The translations under genes were made by a program, and so were the position numbers. 64,000 bases of DNA from assembly GCA_963777435.1 (NCBI GenBank), contig CAVZQT010000007.1, forward strand, positions 100,568 to 164,567. The letters run 5' to 3'. The notes under the pieces were generated by a model. That model was given only the letters and a program-made list of their open reading frames with translations. It made no database searches and had not been told where the DNA came from. This document shows, piece by piece, positions 9,374 through 17,948 of this stretch (position 1 is its first letter; each line of letters opens with the position of its first letter). The DNA comes from AP-15 sp963777435. GTDB taxonomy: Bacteria > Pseudomonadota > Alphaproteobacteria > ATCC43930 > CGMCC-115725.

Positions 9374-10315
9374 TCAGTGCTCGGTCACCGCCGGCAGACC
9401 CGCTTCACGGCGGACTTCGTTGATGATCTGCAGCACGCGCTCGCGATACGGACGGTACTGCACACCAAATTCCTCGACCAGCCGCTTGTTGTCGATCAGG
9501 TAGTTGCCCGAGATTTCTTTCCCGCCGGTTTCCTTGTCAAAATTGATGTTCGCGCCCGGCAGGAATTCGCGGACCATATCCGCGATCTCGCCGAGGCTGA
9601 TCGAGACGCCACCCGTATTGTAGATCCAGTGTTTTGGCCAATCGGACATGATCACGCGGGCGAAAATCTCAGCCACTTCGTCGACATGGATCGGACAGCG
9701 CATGGCGTCTTTGAACGGGAACGAAATCGCCTGGCCGCGGGCTGGAAAGGTGATGATTTTGACGTGGTCGACCGAGCCGACGATCTTATCGTTGCCGGTC
9801 ACGTTGGCCGGCCGGATCGCGGTAATGTCGAGGCCGTGTTTTTCGCGGTAATCCTGCGCCTGCCACTCGTTAAAGATTTTGTGCATCGCGTATTGCACAT
9901 GGCCATGGCGGAAATCGTCTTCGTTGACGATGCGGTCACCGTAAAAATGCTGCTCGCCGCTGACCGCCAGCGAACTGGCGTAAGCGACGCGCCTGACATT
10001 GCACAGCCGCGCCGCCTCGAAGCAATTGTCCATGCCTAGAATGTTGAGCTTGAACGCGACACGGGGCGGATACTCGCTGCCCAGGAAATAGGCAAGATTG
10101 ACGACCCGTTCGGGCTTGGCCTCGACCATCGTCGCCATGACGTCGTCGAACTGGCTGACATCGCCGCGCACGACTCGCACCTGTTTGCCAAGGCCCTCGT
10201 AATTGGCGGTGGCGGGGTTGATGTCCATGCAGACGATTTCCTCGCCGCGCTGCGCCAGCAACGGAACGAGACGGCGCCCAATGAAACCGGTGCCGCCGAT
10301 TACGAGTATGGACAT
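9374..10315 (-). CDS. NAD-dependent epimerase/dehydratase
   Basis: 313 residues, extended short-chain dehydrogenase. The NAD site GGTGFIG is at residues 7-13, and the acidic residue that binds the adenosine ribose sits in CMDINP. The catalytic S (SSLAVSG) and Y-x3-K (YAMHK) are present, and a C-terminal substrate domain has RPANVTGND. The reaction is probably nucleotide-sugar or another NAD-dependent epimerisation; the substrate cannot be named. It is divergent from the amidohydrolase at 10447, with a shared control region of about 130 bases. The frame is intact, unlike its neighbours. Confidence 0.85.
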   Translation of the reverse strand: MSILVIGGTGFIGRRLVPLLAQRGEEIVCMDINPATANYEGLGKQVRVVRGDVSQFDDVMATMVEAKPERVVNLAYFLGSEYPPRVAFKLNILGMDNCFEAARLCNVRRVAYASSLAVSGEQHFYGDRIVNEDDFRHGHVQYAMHKIFNEWQAQDYREKHGLDITAIRPANVTGNDKIVGSVDHVKIITFPARGQAISFPFKDAMRCPIHVDEVAEIFARVIMSDWPKHWIYNTGGVSISLGEIADMVREFLPGANINFDKETGGKEISGNYLIDNKRLVEEFGVQYRPYRERVLQIINEVRREAGLPAVTEH

Positions 10316-10446
10316 CGCTTTTCCTCCCCAAACATGGTCCTCGTGACGTTAGCCGCCGACCGCCGGTTCGGCAAGGCGTCCGCTTTCGCCTGGCGAATAT
10401 CCGCCTTAAGCTCGCGGGTAGTAGAAGTTGTGGGAGGCCTCGCATC

Positions 10447-11685
10447 ATGGCCGGCATCATCTTTGCCAATTGTGCGGTCCTCGACGGCACGCGCAACGAG
10501 CGTCGCGAAGACCATCACGTCCTTGTCGCAGACGAGTTAATCCGCGAGGTCTCAGATCGCCCGCTCAGTAGCGAGTTCGCCGAGATCGTCGATCTTAAAG
10601 GCCGCACGTTGATGCCGGGCTTAATCGATGCGCACGTCCATGTGATTGCCGTCGATCAGGTGTTGGCGCGCTTGGCAGAACGCCCAATCAGCCTTGTGGC
10701 GTTGCAAGCGGGGCGCGTGCTCGAAGGCATGCTGCAGCGCGGGTTTACGACGATCCGTGATGCCGGCGGTGCCGATGGCGGGCTGGCGGAAGCGGTCGAA
10801 GAAGGTCTGGTGCGCGGTCCCCGGATATTTCCGTCCGGGCAGGCATTGAGCCAAACCGGCGGGCATGGCGATCTGCGGCCGCGCACTCGCTCGGTGTCGG
10901 TCGTCGCATGTGCCTGTTGCGAGGCCGGCGCTGGGCTCGCCCGCATCGCCGATGGCGTCGCGGAATGCCGCCGTGCCGCACGTGACGAACTGCGCAAAGG
11001 GGCTACCCAGATCAAGATCATGGCTTCGGGCGGCGTCGCGTCGCCCTATGACCCGGTGTGGAACCTGCAATATAGCGAAGAAGAGGTGCGCGCGATCGTC
11101 GAGGAGGCGCATGCCTGGCACACCTACGTCATGGCGCATGCTTACACGCCCGAGGCCATCCGCCGGTCGATCGATTTTGGGGTGCGTTCGATCGAGCACG
11201 GTAACCTGATCGATCGTGCGACCGCCGATCATGTTGCCGGCGCCGACGCGTTTGTTGTCCCCACCCTCGTTACTTTCGATGCAATGCATCGCTTTGGCCG
11301 CGAACTCGGGTTTCCCGAGGTCAGCCTCGGCAAACTCGGCGATGTCCGCGAGGCGGGTTTGCGCTCGCTCGAAACGTTGCAGGCGGCAGGCGTCAAGATC
11401 GGCTTTGGCACCGATTTATTGGGGCCGATGCATCGCCATCAGTCGCGCGAATTCGTGATCCGCGCCGAAGCGATGACGCCGTTCGACATCATCCGCTCGG
11501 CGACGACGATCAACGCCGAGCTGTTGAACCGCGCCGGCGAGATCGGGGCAATCGCTCCCGGCGCTCGCGCAGATATAATCGTGGTCGACGGCGACCCGCT
11601 CGCCAACATCTCGCTGCTCGACGGCCAAGGCGACCACCTGACCCACATCATGAAGGCCGGGGTGTTCTATAAAAAGTCGGCTTGA
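10447..11685 (+). CDS. amidohydrolase family protein (imidazolonepropionase/prolidase-like)
   Basis: 412 residues. Metal ligands in order: HxH in LIDAHVHV (about residue 60), Lys in IKIMASGG (about 195), His in YVMAHAY, His in RSIEHGNLID and Asp in FGTDLLGP (about 320). The composite domain closes with ADIIVVDGDPLANISLL. This is the binuclear amidohydrolase pattern of the AHS2/Xaa-Pro dipeptidase-like group; the substrate is unknown. The start at ATG 10447 follows GTGGGAGG at 10430-10437. YccF follows 12 bases downstream and may be cotranscribed. Confidence 0.85.
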   Translation: MAGIIFANCAVLDGTRNERREDHHVLVADELIREVSDRPLSSEFAEIVDLKGRTLMPGLIDAHVHVIAVDQVLARLAERPISLVALQAGRVLEGMLQRGFTTIRDAGGADGGLAEAVEEGLVRGPRIFPSGQALSQTGGHGDLRPRTRSVSVVACACCEAGAGLARIADGVAECRRAARDELRKGATQIKIMASGGVASPYDPVWNLQYSEEEVRAIVEEAHAWHTYVMAHAYTPEAIRRSIDFGVRSIEHGNLIDRATADHVAGADAFVVPTLVTFDAMHRFGRELGFPEVSLGKLGDVREAGLRSLETLQAAGVKIGFGTDLLGPMHRHQSREFVIRAEAMTPFDIIRSATTINAELLNRAGEIGAIAPGARADIIVVDGDPLANISLLDGQGDHLTHIMKAGVFYKKSA

Positions 11686-11697
11686 TGGTTCAACTGC

Positions 11698-12105
11698 ATG
11701 GCCCCGATAAGTTTTCTCCTTAACCTTCTGTGGATCGTATTCGGCGGTCTGTGGATGGCGATCGCCTGGCTTGTGGCGGCGGTCATCATGGCCATCACCA
11801 TTATCGGGCTGCCCTGGACACGCGCCGCTTTCAACATCGCCGTCTATACGCTGCTGCCTTTCGGCAAGACTGCTGTGTCGCGCGCCGCGTATACCGGCCG
11901 AGAGGATCTCGGCACGGGGCCGCTCGGCACGCTCGGCAACATCATCTGGTTTATTTTCGCCGGCTGGTGGTTGGCGCTTGGCCATCTCGTCTTTGCGCTG
12001 GGCCTCGCAATAACCATTATTGGCCTGCCCTTCGCCTGGGCACATCTAAAGCTCGCAGGCTTGGCGCTATGGCCGATCGGCAAGGTGATCATTCCGATCG
12101 ACTAA
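11698..12105 (+). CDS. YccF domain-containing membrane protein
   Basis: 135 residues with two YccF units, each holding a hydrophobic helix and a conserved 'ITIIGLP' motif (AITIIGLPWTRAAF near residue 35, AITIIGLPFAWAHL near 103). Membrane helices cover about residues 5-40 and 78-120. Inner-membrane protein of unknown function. Lies 12 bases after the amidohydrolase. Confidence 0.85.
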   Translation: MAPISFLLNLLWIVFGGLWMAIAWLVAAVIMAITIIGLPWTRAAFNIAVYTLLPFGKTAVSRAAYTGREDLGTGPLGTLGNIIWFIFAGWWLALGHLVFALGLAITIIGLPFAWAHLKLAGLALWPIGKVIIPID

Positions 12106-12168
12106 CCCGCTGCGACCAGCGAGGTGCTGTCGGCCGCCCGAGGCTAAGTAGACAACAAAGCTCCGCAA

Positions 12169-12204
12169 GCGCCGTTCTCGGGAATTATTCGGCGGCGTTT
12201 TTTC
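12169..12204 (+). terminator. weak candidate terminator after yccF
   Basis: A short GC-rich dyad (GCGCCG ... CGGCG, about 5 pairs with a long loop) is followed by six T at 12198-12203. The stem is short, so this is a low-confidence rho-independent terminator. Confidence 0.25.
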
Positions 12205-12323
12205 TGCTTTAGCGGCGGGCGCGAACCGGCCTGTTCGCTGCGGCGTCAGAAGCGCTCATTATCCCCTTGTGGTTGAACGGGGCCTTTGCGAGAATCCGGA
12301 TCGAAGAATAAGGGGCGTTTGTG

Positions 12324-12707
12324 ATGAAAATATTTCAGGCGATTGCGCTGTCCTTAGTTGGTGGCATCGCGATCGGCAGCATTGGGGTGAAAGCACTCCA
12401 CGCGCAGGCGAAGCCGCCCGTCTATATGATCGCGATGAACGAGGTCACCGACCCGGCTGGGTACGCTAACGAGTACCTGCCGCAGGCTCGAGCCTCGATC
12501 AAAGCCCATGGCGGTCGGTACGTCGCCGCGGGAACGGGAACCGTAATCGACGGAAATCTGCCCAAGGCGCGGGTCGTTGTTCTTGCTTGGGACAGCATGG
12601 ACCAACTCTCGGCTTGGCGTCATTCGCCGGAATATGAGGCAGCGCGAAAGATCGGCGAGAAATTTGCGAAATATAATCTCGTCGCGGTCCCTGGCGTGGC
12701 ACAGTGA
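12324..12707 (+). CDS. DUF1330 protein, probably exported
   Basis: 127 residues from ATG 12324; GTG 12321 is three bases earlier. An N-terminal signal peptide-like stretch (IFQAIALSLVGGIAIGSIG, cleavage near ALHAQA) precedes a DUF1330 domain: PPVYMIAMNEVTDPAGY, GGRYVAAG, and the conserved W/S-P-E-Y pattern in WRHSPEYEAARK. DUF1330 belongs to the dimeric alpha/beta-barrel (ferredoxin-like) fold; function unknown. AAGGGG lies about 8 bases before the start. It converges on the HpsN-like gene. Confidence 0.82.
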   Translation: MKIFQAIALSLVGGIAIGSIGVKALHAQAKPPVYMIAMNEVTDPAGYANEYLPQARASIKAHGGRYVAAGTGTVIDGNLPKARVVVLAWDSMDQLSAWRHSPEYEAARKIGEKFAKYNLVAVPGVAQ

Positions 12708-12729
12708 AGGCCTTGGTCGGTCAGTAAAC

Positions 12730-14024
12730 TCACTCCGCGGCGTTTTTGCGGCCGTAGCGGCGGACGCGCAGATCGGCCTGCTCCTTGTGGCCCCAGAAGC
12801 GCTCGATCGCGCACAGCCGGCTGCAATATTCGCCGATCATAACGCTCGCCTCGGGCGTCTTGATTTCCTGATAGGTGCAGGTTTTCAGGAATTTCCCGAC
12901 CCACAACCCACCAGTGTAGCGCGCCGCCCCTTTGGTCGGCAACGTGTGATTGGTGCCGATGACCTTATCGCCATAGGAGACATTGGTTTCGGGGCCGAGA
13001 AACAGCGCGCCATAATTCTGCAGCCGGTCGAGCCAGGCGCCGAGGTTCGCGGGTCAACACCTCGACATGCTCGGCAGCGATGCGGTCGGCCTCCTGCGCC
13101 ATTTCATCATCGTCAGCGCACAGAATCACCTCGCCATAATCGCGCCAGGCAATTCCGGCGACATCGGCGGTCGGCAAGACCCCGAGTTGGCGCTCGACTT
13201 CGGCGATCGTGGCATGTGCGAGTTTTTCCGAGGTGGTCAACAGGATCGCCGGCGAGGTCGGGCCATGCTCGGCCTGACCGAGCAAATCGGTCGCGCACAT
13301 CTCGGCGTCGGCACTATCGTCGGCGATGACCAGGATTTCGGTCGGGCCGGCGAACAGGTCGATACCGACCTTGCCGTAAAGCTGGCGCTTGGCCTCGGCG
13401 ACATAGGCGTTGCCGGGCCCGACCAGCATGTCGACCGGCTTAAAGGTCTCGGTGCCGAGCGCCATCGCCGCCACCGCCTGGACGCCGCCCAGCACGTGGA
13501 TTTCGTCGGCGCCGCCGAGATGCATCGCCGCGATCGTCTCAGGGTGCGGGCCGCCCTGGTTCGGCGGGGTGCAGGCGATGATGTGGCCGACCCCCGCCAC
13601 CCGCGCGGTGACGATCGACATATGCGCCGAGGCGACCATCGGATAGCGCCCGCCCGGCACATAGCAGCCGACCCGCGCCACCGGGATATGGCGATGGCCG
13701 AGCACGACCCCTGGCAGGGTCTCGACCTCGACATCCTTCATCGAAGCGCGCTGGATCTCGGCGAAATTGCGGATCTGCGCTTGCGCGAATTCGATGTCGG
13801 CGATCGTCTGCGGCGACACCTTTGCGACAAGGGCGCGGATCTCGTCATCCGACAGCCGAAACGCGGGCGGCGACCATTTGTCAAACCGCTCGGAAAGCTC
13901 GCGCACCGCCCGATCGCCGCGCTCGCGCGACATCGGCGATGATGGTCTCGACAGTGCTGCGGACCTTGGCGTCGGCTTCGTCCCGCTGGCCGGCCAACGC
14001 CGCTGTCTTGATGTACCGGGGCAT
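12730..14024 (-). CDS. histidinol dehydrogenase-like / sulfopropanediol 3-dehydrogenase (HpsN) family (frameshifted)
   Basis: The main frame carries the HisD fold: VGCYVPGGRYPM, GVQAVAAMALGT, VGPGNAYVAEAKRQLYG, DLFAGPTEILVIAD and the Zn-site region LLGQAEHGPTSPA. The RYPM form and the C-terminal LPTKGAARYTGGLWVGKF segment are closer to HpsN and related HisD-like enzymes than to biosynthetic HisD. Start ATG 14024 (MPRYIKTAALAG); one base too many near 13929 and another shift near 13050 break the frame, and both repair cleanly. Predicted reaction: NAD-dependent oxidation of an alcohol such as sulfopropanediol; histidinol cannot be excluded. No his genes are nearby. Confidence 0.75.
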
Positions 14025-14110
14025 GAATGAACGGTCCTCCTCAAATTGCCTAATGATTACGGCAGCCGTTTTGTCTTTACATACAGATAATTTCTGCCAA
14101 GGTAAACTAC

Positions 14111-14365
14111 ATGGCTCTGAACATTAAGGACCCCGCGACCGAAAGATCTGTGCGGGAACTCGCCTCAATCGCCGGGGAATCGGTTACAACCGCCGTACGC
14201 CGAGCCGCCGAGGAACGCCTGCAGCGGGTTCGGCGGCAGCGGGGGGGCCGTAGCCTGGCGGGTGAAATCATCGAGATCGGGAAGCGCTGTGCGGCCTTGC
14301 CGGATCTCGATCAGCATACGCCGGATGAGATCCTTGGCTATGACGAGCATGGTTTGCCGAGCTGA
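14111..14365 (+). CDS. vapB: VapB-type antitoxin (Psk/Rv0623-like)
   Basis: 84 residues. The N-terminal part (MALNIKDPATERSVRELA) and the following GESVTTAVRRAAEERL match the Rv0623-like transcription factor family, which forms a ribbon-helix-helix DNA-binding dimer. The C-terminal half would wrap the toxin. The stop overlaps the vapC start (TGATG at 14363-14367), so translation is coupled. Autoregulation of the operon is expected from the family. Confidence 0.88.
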   Translation: MALNIKDPATERSVRELASIAGESVTTAVRRAAEERLQRVRRQRGGRSLAGEIIEIGKRCAALPDLDQHTPDEILGYDEHGLPS

Positions 14366-14757
14366 TGGTCATCGACAGTTCAGCCATGATTGCCGTGCTG
14401 CTGAACGAGGAGGATGCCGCCCTGCTCGCTCAGGCGATCGAGGACGACGAGCTGCGCCTGCTATCGGCGGCAAACTTCCTCGAGACTTCGATCGTAATCG
14501 AGAGCCGCAAGGGAGAAGCTGGCGGGCGCGAACTCGATTTGTTGGTCTATCACGCTGGGATCCAGATCGTCCCGGTCGATCACGACCAGGCCGAGATCGC
14601 GCGTAACGCCTGGCGGCGTTTCGGCAAGGGCCGCCATCCGGCCGGGCTCAATTACGGCGATTGCTTTGCCTATGCTCTGGCAAAATGCCGGCGGGAGCCA
14701 CTGCTTTTTCGAGGGGACGACTTTTCGCAAACCGACATCGATCGTGTTCCGCTATAG
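14365..14757 (+). CDS. vapC: VapC-type PIN-domain ribonuclease toxin
   Basis: 130 residues. PIN acidic residues are all visible: Asp4 in MVIDSSAM, Glu in NFLETSIV (about residue 42), Asp in NYGDCFAYALA (about 98) and Asp near LLFRGDDFSQTDI. These would bind Mg and cut RNA, typically tRNA or rRNA. It is translationally coupled to vapB. The frame is intact, so the pair may be functional. Confidence 0.9.
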   Translation: MVIDSSAMIAVLLNEEDAALLAQAIEDDELRLLSAANFLETSIVIESRKGEAGGRELDLLVYHAGIQIVPVDHDQAEIARNAWRRFGKGRHPAGLNYGDCFAYALAKCRREPLLFRGDDFSQTDIDRVPL

Positions 14758-14794
14758 CCCGCGCCTGATAACTTGGCAGACCGGAAAGTCACGC

Positions 14795-15016
14795 TTACGG
14801 TGTTTGCTCTTCCTCAAGCCGTCGGCATCGGGCGTCGAAGCGTTGATGCTGGGCGACCATCGCATGTAGCTGATCTAGGACGCCGTTCACCGTTCCTTCG
14901 AGACGCAACACGGTCGTGGTCAGAACGCGCAGGTCATCACGCGTCGCATTCTGCGCGGCGATAACGCGCTCTAGATGCCTGCCAAGAAATTCAAGGGTGA
15001 CACGTTACTCACTCAT
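14795..15016 (-). pseudogene. small coiled-coil protein with an in-frame stop
   Basis: Reading down from ATG 15016 gives M-S-E, then TAA, then an uninterrupted 69-residue stretch: TLEFLGRHLERVIAAQ, DDLRVLTTTVLRLEGT, DQLHAMVAQHQRFDARC, RRLEEEQTP and stop. Heptad-like spacing of L, V and E suggests a coiled coil. Short alphaproteobacterial hypothetical proteins have this look. No other start codon opens the frame after TAA near the N-terminus, so either one base is wrong or the gene is dead. Confidence 0.4.
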
Positions 15017-15117
15017 CAACGAAGCATGGCTGCGACACGTTTTGGGTCAATCGGAAACCCAGGGTTCGGGCGGCGCGGGGCCAGTTCTGGCGCCTTAACG
15101 CGTCGGGGCAAGTAACC

Positions 15118-15513
15118 TCACTGGCTTTCTATAGTGAACTTATAGATCGCTGAGACCTCTTCCCGATCGGTCTGGAACCATTCGTCGCCTCCCCCCATAA
15201 TTTTACGGCCGCGAACTTCCAGTACGGACAGGATTGCGCGCTCGAGTGCGCGGCATTCGTTTGTCCTTATCTCCAGAAAGAGGGTCGGCTTGTCAGGAGT
15301 GCTCGTCCCGATCTGAGCCGCAATTCGCTGAACCGTGTCACCCTGGGTAAAGCCAATCTTAAGCCGATCAGGACAACAGCGATATCCATATGCATATACG
15401 ACACCGTTTCCCTGGCCAATGCGGATTACATTCGAGGCGTCCACCGCTTGTTCGACTGTTTGGACGGCCTGCTGTTCTGTTACATCAGGATCAGCATTAA
15501 TGCTAAGGATCAT
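15118..15513 (-). CDS. GIY-YIG nuclease-like protein (T5orf172/MUG113 type)
   Basis: 131 residues. The segment VVYAYGYRCCPDRLKIGFT (residues about 38-56) fits the two-tyrosine GIY-YIG strand pair with a basic residue before IGFT; ALERAIL carries the expected Glu, and DEWFQTDREEV resembles the 'EWF' end of T5orf172 domains. The N-terminal 35 residues are unlike anything I recognise. The family acts as an endonuclease, often phage- or stress-linked. It overlaps the upstream small gene by 11 bases, so the two form one unit. Confidence 0.65.
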   Translation of the reverse strand: MILSINADPDVTEQQAVQTVEQAVDASNVIRIGQGNGVVYAYGYRCCPDRLKIGFTQGDTVQRIAAQIGTSTPDKPTLFLEIRTNECRALERAILSVLEVRGRKIMGGGDEWFQTDREEVSAIYKFTIESQ

Positions 15514-15709
15514 TGACGTAATGGTCTACCTCAGCGGGATAGGTTTGTCCCTGCGTTACTTGCTCCTTAGTAAAGTCATGAGATGGCGCCGCTGCGATAT
15601 ACTTCGCCATACGTCGCGCAAATTTAACGTGGGTGTCAGGGTCATCAGATTTATTATATTCATTGAGCGCCCACGTGAACTGAGCGCGCTGGCCTGCTAA
15701 TGTCGCCAT
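15503..15709 (-). CDS. small unknown protein upstream of the GIY-YIG gene
   Basis: 68 residues, charged and soluble (MATLAGQRAQFTWALNEY ... HDFTKEQVTQGQTYPAEVD). I recognise no family. Its end overlaps the start of the GIY-YIG gene by 11 bases, which implies translational coupling. AGAGGG lies just upstream of the start. Could be an antitoxin- or immunity-like partner, but nothing in the sequence shows this. Confidence 0.5.
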   Translation of the reverse strand: MATLAGQRAQFTWALNEYNKSDDPDTHVKFARRMAKYIAAAPSHDFTKEQVTQGQTYPAEVDHYVNDP

Positions 15710-15731
15710 CGAACCCTCTCACGTGAAATGC

Positions 15732-16495
15732 TTACCACGCGGTCCAGCCGCCGTCGACGAGCAGCGACGAGCCGGTGACGAGGGCGGCGGCGGGCGAGGC
15801 GAGGAACACCACCGCCGGCGCGACCTCCTCGACAGTGCCGAGCCGGCCGCATCGGGATGCGGTCGAGCACCCATTTACGAAACGTCGGGTCGTCGAAAAA
15901 CGGCCGGACCAGTGGCGTCGTCGATAAAGGTCGGGGCGATCGAGACGACGCGCACGCCCTTTGGCGCCAGCTCGACCGCCATCGCCTTGGTCAGCCCTTC
16001 GACCGCGTGCTTGGTCATCACATAGACGGTGCGGTCGCGCTCCGAGCCGACATGGCCCATCTGCGACGACACATTGATGATGACGCCGCCGCCCTGGGCG
16101 ACCATCAGCCGCGCGCCGGCCTGGGCGGTCAGGAACGCGCGCGCGGACATTCGAGCGTCAGCAGCCGGTCGAGGCTGCTTCGTCGACCTCGAGAAACGGC
16201 TGCGGCCGGTTGAGCCCGGCATTGTTGACCAGGATGTCGAGGCGTGCGAGCCCGGCGATGGCGTCGCGCACCGCGGCGCTGTCGGTGACATCGAGCGGCA
16301 ATGCCTGCGCCCGGCCGCCTGCCGCCGCGATCTCGGCCGCGACCTCTTCGAGCTCGCCGCGTGCGGCTGATGAGCACCAGTTCGGCGCCGGCCGCGGCGA
16401 GCGCGATCGCCACGCCGCGGCCGATCCCGCGTCCGGCGCCGGTAACCAGCGCGGTCTTGCCGTCGAGGCGGAAAGGCTGCTCGGGCGGCCGCCAT
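15732..16495 (-). pseudogene. SDR-family oxidoreductase (several frameshifts)
   Basis: Pieces in three frames add up to one classical short-chain dehydrogenase: FRLDGKTALVTGAGRGIGRG (NAD site), LDILVNNAGLNRP, GGGVIINVSSQMGHVG with catalytic Ser, then VYVMTKHAVEGLTKAMAVEL with Y-x3-K, and a C-terminus ending near VDGGWTAW at 15732. Start ATG 16495 overlaps the stop of the TRAP binding-protein gene (TGATG), so they form an operon. Typical role: NAD(P)-dependent oxidation or reduction of a hydroxy or keto acid. No single frame holds the whole enzyme. Confidence 0.7.
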
Positions 16496-17434
16496 CAGCC
16501 GAGCCCGTCGGCGTGAGCTTCGAGGCGGCGCCAGGTCGCGGGACCCGAACTTCGCCCTCCAGCGCGCGTAGAAATCGCCGAGCTTGCCGCGGAAGCTGTC
16601 GGTGTCGGCGCGGTTGACGATCATGCCGCGTCGCGCGAGCTCCTTTTCGCCGGCGGCGTTGATCGCCTCGGTATCCGGCGCGCTGCACTAATGCAAATTC
16701 TCGGCGTTGCGCTCGACCACCTGTTTGATGTCGGCGGGCAGCGCCGCCCAGGCGGCGGCGTTGGCGAGCAGCGTAAACCCCGACCACCAATGCCGGGTCA
16801 AACTCAGATGGCTCTGCACCTCGTAGAGCTTCAGCGACAGAACCACGCCGAGCGGGTCGCTTTGGCCGTCGAACTGGCGTTCCTTCAGCGCCTCGTACAT
16901 CTGGTTGAATGGGACATGCCGGCCTCGGCGCCGAACGTCTCAAAGAAATCGCGGGCGATCTCGCCGCCCGGGACTGCGGATCTTGACCCCAGCAAAATCG
17001 GCGGCGGTGCCGATCGGCCGGTTGCTGGTGGTGAGGTGGTGAAATCCGTTTTGCAGGCAGTGGCGAAACGCATGGATGCCGTGCTGCGCCAACTCGCCGC
17101 GGATCTGATCGCCGAGCGCGCCGTCGAGCGCCGCGAAGACCGCGCGCTGAATCGGTAAAGGCGAACGGCAGCAACGGCAGCGCGCTGGTCGGCGCGAGCG
17201 CCGCCCAGGGTGGCGCCCGCAACAGAAAAATTCGAGCTTGCCGTCACGCATATCGGCAAACATCTGCGGGTCGGGGCCGAGCCGGCTTTCCGGAAACACG
17301 TCGAGGCGAAACGCGCCCCCGGTATCGCGGCCGATCGCCTCGGCCATCTCGGCCAGGCGCCGTGCGGTCGGGCTGCCGATCGGCTGGTTTAGTCCGAGGC
17401 GATAGTGAACGGCGGTCGGGTTTTCGGTCTGCAT
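16495..17434 (-). pseudogene. TRAP transporter DctP-family substrate-binding protein (several frameshifts)
   Basis: Assembled from at least four frames: YRLGLNQPIGSPTARRLAEM, FRLDVFPESRLGPDPQMF, ALDGALGDQIRGELAQ, IGTAADFAGVKIRSP, MYEALKERQFDGQSDPL, LPADIKQVVERN and GKLGDFYARWRAKFGS. Together these are a DctP/TakP-type periplasmic solute receptor, likely for an organic acid. From ATG 17434 there is no signal peptide, which is odd for this family; the true start may be hidden by another shift. No DctQ or DctM membrane genes are adjacent. It is followed by the SDR through a TGATG overlap. Confidence 0.7.
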
Positions 17435-17546
17435 CCGGCGATCATATGCGACGACGCGGCCGCGGCAACCCGATCTGAACTCGGGGGTTAACCTCATAAC
17501 TGTTGGAGCGCTGCTGTCGCGACCCTTCGCAGCATAGGAGACATGT

Positions 17547-17780
17547 ATGGATGCGCAAAAAAGTGCCGATAAACTGCGCCACGCCGCCGAGCGCGACCCT
17601 GGCCCAGACAAAGCTAAAGAGAAAGAGAAAGAGCGGCGGGAGGCGGATACTCAATCTGCCGAAGCGTATGCCGAATTGACGCAGCCGGGATTAAGCAAGG
17701 GCCGGCCACCGGCTGGGGGCGAGTTCAACAGGCGAACAGCGTCCGTCAAACGCCGGCACCGACGGCCCTTGATCCACTAA
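17547..17780 (+). CDS. small charged hypothetical protein
   Basis: 77 residues, highly charged (DPGPDKAKEKEKERREAD), no membrane segment and no recognised family. AGGAG at 17536-17540 is six bases from the ATG at 17547, which supports real translation. It is divergent from the TRAP gene. Could be spurious. Confidence 0.4.
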   Translation: MDAQKSADKLRHAAERDPGPDKAKEKEKERREADTQSAEAYAELTQPGLSKGRPPAGGEFNRRTASVKRRHRRPLIH

Positions 17781-17948
17781 CAACATTGTCGGAGCGCTTG
17801 GCTCTGCGCCGCTTTTCCGTAAATTCCGGTTTGTGGGTCGGCAGCAGGGTCTGGGTGTTGTTGTTTGTCCGTGCCGGTCATGATGATCGCGTGCAGCCGG
17901 AACCCCACTGCTGCTACCCGGTTCTTTTAGAGAGAGGCAAATTTTGAG

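Noticed and set aside
13067..13942. 291-codon open frame on the plus strand
   Set aside because: Antisense to the HpsN/HisD-like gene, which has clear family motifs; composition is Arg/Asp/His-rich as expected for a shadow.
12730..14024. Biosynthetic hisD
   Set aside because: The CYVPGGRYPM form and the C-terminal segment are closer to HpsN-like enzymes, and no other his gene is near; kept only as an alternative.
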